This document shows, piece after piece, positions 4,708 through 6,455 of a DNA stretch of 6,455 nucleotides. The notes below the pieces were generated by a model. The model worked only from the letters and a program-made list of their open reading frames with translations, did no database searches and was not told the DNA's origin. This DNA comes from Candidatus Bathycorpusculum sp. (GTDB lineage: Archaea > Thermoproteota > Bathyarchaeia > Bathyarchaeales > Bathycorpusculaceae): assembly GCA_009779045.1 (NCBI GenBank), contig WREZ01000071.1, positions 1-6,455 on the forward strand, written 5' to 3'. Position numbers and translations under genes: made by a program. Each line of letters starts with the position of its first letter. The stretch's first letter is position 1.

Positions 4708-5205
4708 ATGCTTATTGGTTTAATTTCAGATACTCACGATAATCTACCAGAAATAGAAAAAGCAATAAACTATCTAAATACAGCAGGCGTCAAACTAGTT
4801 TTACACGCAGGCGATTACTGCGCCCCATTTACTATTACTAAATTTAAAGAATTAAATTGTAAATTTGTCGGCGTGTTTGGTAACAACGACGGAGATCAGG
4901 AATTGTTAAAAAAGCGTTTTGATGAGACGGAAAACTGTGAAGCACATGGCCGATTTGCTCAAATAGATATAGAGGGATATAAAATTGCTCTGCTACATGG
5001 TGATGAGACAGAACTGTTACTTGCATTAATTTACAGCAAAAATTTTAACGTCGTTATATATGGTCATACACATAACAGAAACATTGAGCAACATGAAAAC
5101 ACCTTAATTATTAATCCAGGAGAATTATGTGGTTACCTTACAGGTAAGGCTACACTTGCTCTACTTAACACAGAAACAAACAAAGCAGAAATAATAGAAA
5201 TTTAA
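4708..5205 (+). CDS. YfcE/MJ0936-type metallophosphoesterase
   Basis: A 165-residue calcineurin-like phosphoesterase, nearly the length of Methanocaldococcus MJ0936 (166) and close to it along its whole length as I remember it. The five family motifs are present: SDTHDN (D8, H10), HAGDYC (D36), FGNNDG (N59), LLHGDE (H97) and YGHTHNR (H120, H122), together giving every ligand of the two-metal site. The ending INPGELCGYLTG is characteristic of the MJ0936 group. Enzymes of this type hydrolyse phosphodiesters such as bis-p-nitrophenyl phosphate in a Mn- or Ni-dependent way in vitro; the natural substrate is not established. MJ0936 has GHH where this protein has GDE after H97, a change next to the active site. 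The start is ATG 4708, with no clear Shine-Dalgarno sequence, so translation may be leaderless or the leader may be structured. It stands alone, convergent with the rRNA gene. Confidence 0.92.
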   Translation: MLIGLISDTHDNLPEIEKAINYLNTAGVKLVLHAGDYCAPFTITKFKELNCKFVGVFGNNDGDQELLKKRFDETENCEAHGRFAQIDIEGYKIALLHGDETELLLALIYSKNFNVVIYGHTHNRNIEQHENTLIINPGELCGYLTGKATLALLNTETNKAEIIEI

Positions 5206-5226
5206 ACTAATATTAAAGAAAACAAA

Positions 5227-5290
5227 ACCTGTATGTATTCAGCGTTCAGTGAATATTACTGTAGATTAAAGACATACATGCATAACAGGT
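5227..5290. repeat. Interrupted inverted repeat, possible structured RNA or 3' hairpin
   Basis: ACCTGT (5227-5232) is complementary to ACAGGT (5285-5290). Just inside, GTATGT (5231-5236) is complementary to ACATAC (5272-5277). Further in, ATTCA-N8-TGAAT (5237-5254) and, overlapping it, CAGT-N7-ACTG (5247-5261) can form hairpins. The whole could fold as a branched structure of about 64 nt. It begins 22 nt after the phosphodiesterase stop and could be its 3' end structure, or part of the rRNA trailer on the other strand. I cannot assign it to a known RNA family. Confidence 0.35.
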
Positions 5291-5294
5291 ATAC

Positions 5295-5316
5295 TCAACT
5301 CTGTTTGTTGAACAAA
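5295..5316. repeat. Palindrome TTTGTT-G-AACAAA
   Basis: An exact 6-1-6 palindrome at 5304-5316 overlaps a second small stem, TCAAC-N7-GTTGA (5295-5311). Either can form a short hairpin near the end of both convergent units. It may help termination, but the composition is simple enough for chance. Confidence 0.3.
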
Positions 5317-5326
5317 AACAACACGG

Positions 5327-5397
5327 AAAAATATATCTCAACAAAAAATAAGAATACTAAAACTAACAAACTACACAAATTGAATACATAATAAAAA
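5327..5397 (-). terminator. T-tracts downstream of the 23S rRNA gene
   Basis: On the minus strand, runs of five T (5397-5393), six T (5348-5343) and five T (5331-5327) occur in AT-rich DNA 125-195 nt beyond the estimated end of 23S rRNA. This is the likely termination zone of the rRNA transcript. Confidence 0.45.
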
Positions 5398-5502
5398 TTA
5401 TTTTAGATTTGTGACAGTAATACCATGCATAGATCAACATAACTGGAACACGTTACAACGCTTTGGAGAGTTTTTAGGCCTCACGCAAATATCGCTCAAA
5501 CA
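5398..5502 (-). other. 23S rRNA trailer, no gene seen
   Basis: This AT-rich stretch directly follows the estimated rRNA end. I looked for a 5S rRNA (expected about 120 nt with paired GC-rich ends) and a tRNA on both strands and found neither. Part of it probably pairs with the leader upstream of 23S in a processing stem, which cannot be tested because that leader lies outside. Confidence 0.5.
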
Positions 5503-5522
5503 CCACCATTGATTGACAACTT

Positions 5523-5535
<13 letters not shown>
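5503..5535 (-). repeat. Hairpin at the 23S rRNA 3' boundary
   Basis: TGGTGG (5530-5535) and CCACCA (5503-5508) form a 6-bp stem with a 21-nt loop that spans the estimated mature 3' end. In the mature rRNA the terminal bases normally pair with the 5' end, so this would be an alternative pairing in the precursor. Its role in processing is inference. Confidence 0.35.

Positions 5536-6455
<920 letters not shown>

Noticed and set aside
4844..5026. 60-codon minus-strand frame
   Set aside because: Antisense within the phosphodiesterase gene, whose five catalytic motifs are intact.

Overview
The window is archaeal. The strongest evidence is the right end, which carries the 3' third of a 23S rRNA gene on the minus strand with archaeal signatures (GGGGTGTACGC near the 3' end, archaeal-type sequence around the peptidyl-transferase loop). 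Protein content agrees: an MJ0936-type phosphodiesterase, a NikR nickel regulator, an archaeal-looking NadA and AbrB-fold DNA-binding proteins. Protein-coding DNA is AT-rich, while the rRNA part is only about 50-57% GC in the lines I counted, which suggests a mesophile or moderate thermophile. No 5S rRNA follows the 23S, as in many TACK-group (Thermoproteota) archaea. I lean towards an uncultured, low-GC TACK lineage such as Bathyarchaeia, but this assignment is a guess.

Layout, left to right: the C-terminal end of a ThiF/MoeB/HesA-family E1-like enzyme (+); a mostly empty spacer holding one doubtful minus-strand mini-gene (membrane segment plus a CxxCxGxG...CxxC zinc-finger-like motif); a membrane-anchored surface protein (-); a divergent AbrB-type regulator (+) with two dyad sites in the shared promoter; ketol-acid reductoisomerase ilvC (-) of the fungal Ilv5-like type; the divergent nickel regulator nikR (+); quinolinate synthase nadA (-), convergent with nikR with a 5-bp gap; about 575 bp of spacer with several dyads; a YfcE/MJ0936-like metallophosphoesterase (+); a structured spacer with rRNA terminator-like T-tracts; and the partial 23S rRNA (-).

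The genes are single transcription units with separate roles (branched-chain amino acid synthesis, NAD synthesis, nickel homeostasis, phosphodiester hydrolysis, translation). I see no operon or defence system. Start sites are well supported by Shine-Dalgarno-like sequences placed 8 nt before the start in four genes (surface protein, AbrB, ilvC, nadA), while nikR and the phosphodiesterase lack a good one and may be leaderless.

The most unusual property is compositional: strand asymmetry between keto (G/T) and amino (A/C) bases flips inside genes. In ilvC about 70% of third codon positions are G/T at the 5' end, but only about 9% at the 3' end; nadA goes from about 73% to 28%. The asymmetry continues into non-coding promoter DNA, including a 90-bp stretch upstream of ilvC with no G on the plus strand. 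Dyad sites with 6-7 bp spacers in front of nikR and the phosphodiesterase gene are the other feature worth testing.
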